Assembly (NCBI GenBank): GCA_003450555.1
Contig: DMFQ01000443.1
Location: 4,448 to 10,698, forward strand
Direction: 5' to 3'
From: Ktedonobacter sp.
Lineage (GTDB): Bacteria > Chloroflexota > Ktedonobacteria > Ktedonobacterales > Ktedonobacteraceae
DNA: 6,251 nt
Positions 5,879 through 6,251 of the stretch are shown here, in pieces. Made by a program: the position numbers and the translations under genes. Below the pieces are notes generated by a model, which saw nothing but the letters and a program-made list of their open reading frames with translations, was not told the DNA's origin and did not search any database. Numbering within the stretch: position 1 is the first letter of the stretch; each line of letters starts with the position of its first letter.

Positions 5879-6132
5879 TGTGGGGGCCACAGCCAGCTCG
5901 TACTCTCCTCCTTTTCTCTTCGAGTGACCGCGCTTGACGAACGAGCTTGTTGCTGCCTGGTTATTTTAAATAATGAAGAACGTAAGCTCACGGGTATTAC
6001 GTTTCTTCTGCGCGGAAAGGGTGGTTCCGCAAATACCTTCATTGGGTCTTTCTATCCTCATGCTTATAAACCTTTATACCGTTGTACTGTGTCAAAATCC
6101 ACACATTGTTGTATTCAGGAGATCAGTTCCAT
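5879..6132 (+). promoter_or_regulatory. Long structured 5' leader
   Basis: The region between the promoter and ATG 6133 can fold several ways. AGCTCG (5895-5900) pairs with CGAGCT (5942-5947) to enclose a pyrimidine-rich tract. An 11-bp hairpin with one bulged U joins 5975-5985 to 5997-6008. A 6-bp hairpin joins GCGGAA (6012-6017) to TTCCGC (6025-6030) around the loop AGGGTGG. No intrinsic terminator (hairpin plus U tract) is visible, so any control would more likely act on translation. Two long open frames that start at 5924 and 5973 cross this region, but they lack ribosome binding sites and run out of frame over the downstream gene, so they are not annotated. Confidence 0.45.
5975..6008 (+). 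promoter_or_regulatory. Leader hairpin, 11 bp with a one-base bulge
   Basis: GAAGAACGTAA (5975-5985) pairs with TTACGTTTCTTC (5997-6008), leaving one bulged U and an 11-base loop. It is the longest inverted repeat I found in the window, and it lies four bases before the smaller GC-rich hairpin at 6012-6030. Confidence 0.55.
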
Positions 6133-6251
6133 ATGCAAAAAAAGTACAGAGTTCCCTTCATTTCATTTGTAGCGGTTGTGGCGCTCCTGCTGGGCGCCTT
6201 TGGGGCAAGCTTTGCGTCTGCTCAAGGGCAAAGCCATAGTGCTGCTCAAGT
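6133..6251 (+). CDS. N-terminus of a secreted protein (partial, cut by the window end)
   Basis: ATG 6133 opens a frame that runs off the right edge after 39 codons. It encodes a textbook Sec signal peptide: a basic N-region (MQKKYR), a hydrophobic core (FISFVAVVALLLGAFGASF) and a small-residue cleavage site ASA before QGQSHS, so cutting is expected after about residue 30. An AGGAG ribosome binding site at 6117-6121 lies 11 bases upstream, slightly long but acceptable. Transcription most likely comes from the strong promoter at 5844-5872 through the structured leader. The mature part visible here (QGQSHSAAQ) is too short to name a family. No lipobox cysteine is present, so the product is probably released or anchored by other means rather than being a lipoprotein. 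Confidence 0.75.
   Translation, partial: MQKKYRVPFISFVAVVALLLGAFGASFASAQGQSHSAAQ

Noticed and set aside
5924..6172. Open frame of 82 codons starting at GTG 5924
   Set aside because: No ribosome binding site, odd Cys-rich composition, and it overlaps out of frame the much better signal-peptide gene at 6133.
5973..6239. Open frame of 88 codons starting at ATG 5973
   Set aside because: No ribosome binding site; it begins within the strong leader hairpin and overlaps the signal-peptide gene in another frame.

Overview
The window looks like chromosomal DNA from a bacterium of the Ktedonobacteria type (Chloroflexota). This is an inference from roughly even GC content, Shine-Dalgarno starts, loosely packed genes pointing both ways, and the set of proteins present. 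No single marker fixes the taxon. There are no rRNA, tRNA, CRISPR or insertion-sequence features.

Layout. Positions 1-127 hold a possible gene tail and the ribosome binding site of the next gene. Two unrecognised 138-residue proteins follow on the + strand (128-544, 631-1047). Convergent with them, on the - strand, is a broken gene (1072-1933). It encodes a degenerate GGDEF-like domain followed by a GspE N-terminal-like domain, and the two halves lie in different frames around an A5 run on the coding strand. A divergent spacer leads to a + strand AraM-like, glycerol-1-phosphate dehydrogenase-type oxidoreductase (2088-3497). Convergent with that is a stand-alone ClpC N-terminal domain protein (3541-4008, -). 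A 374-base divergent spacer (4009-4382) separates it from a Y-family DNA polymerase homologue (4383-5804, +) whose three metal-binding acidic positions are all changed. A near-consensus sigma-70-type promoter (5844-5872) and a roughly 250-base structured leader then precede the start of a secreted protein gene (6133 onward), which is cut by the window end.

How the genes relate. Most genes appear to be single transcription units, and I see no operon linking them into one pathway. A theme runs through three of them: each keeps the binding or regulatory fold of a known enzyme family while lacking its catalytic part. The GGDEF-like domain has lost its signature, the Clp protein has the N-domain without the ATPase, and the Y-family protein has lost its metal ligands. 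The ClpC N-domain protein keeps both glutamates known to bind phosphoarginine in Bacillus subtilis ClpC. The most notable non-coding item is the leader at about 5879-6132, with two good hairpins and a partial resemblance to a T-box motif upstream of an unexpected kind of gene.
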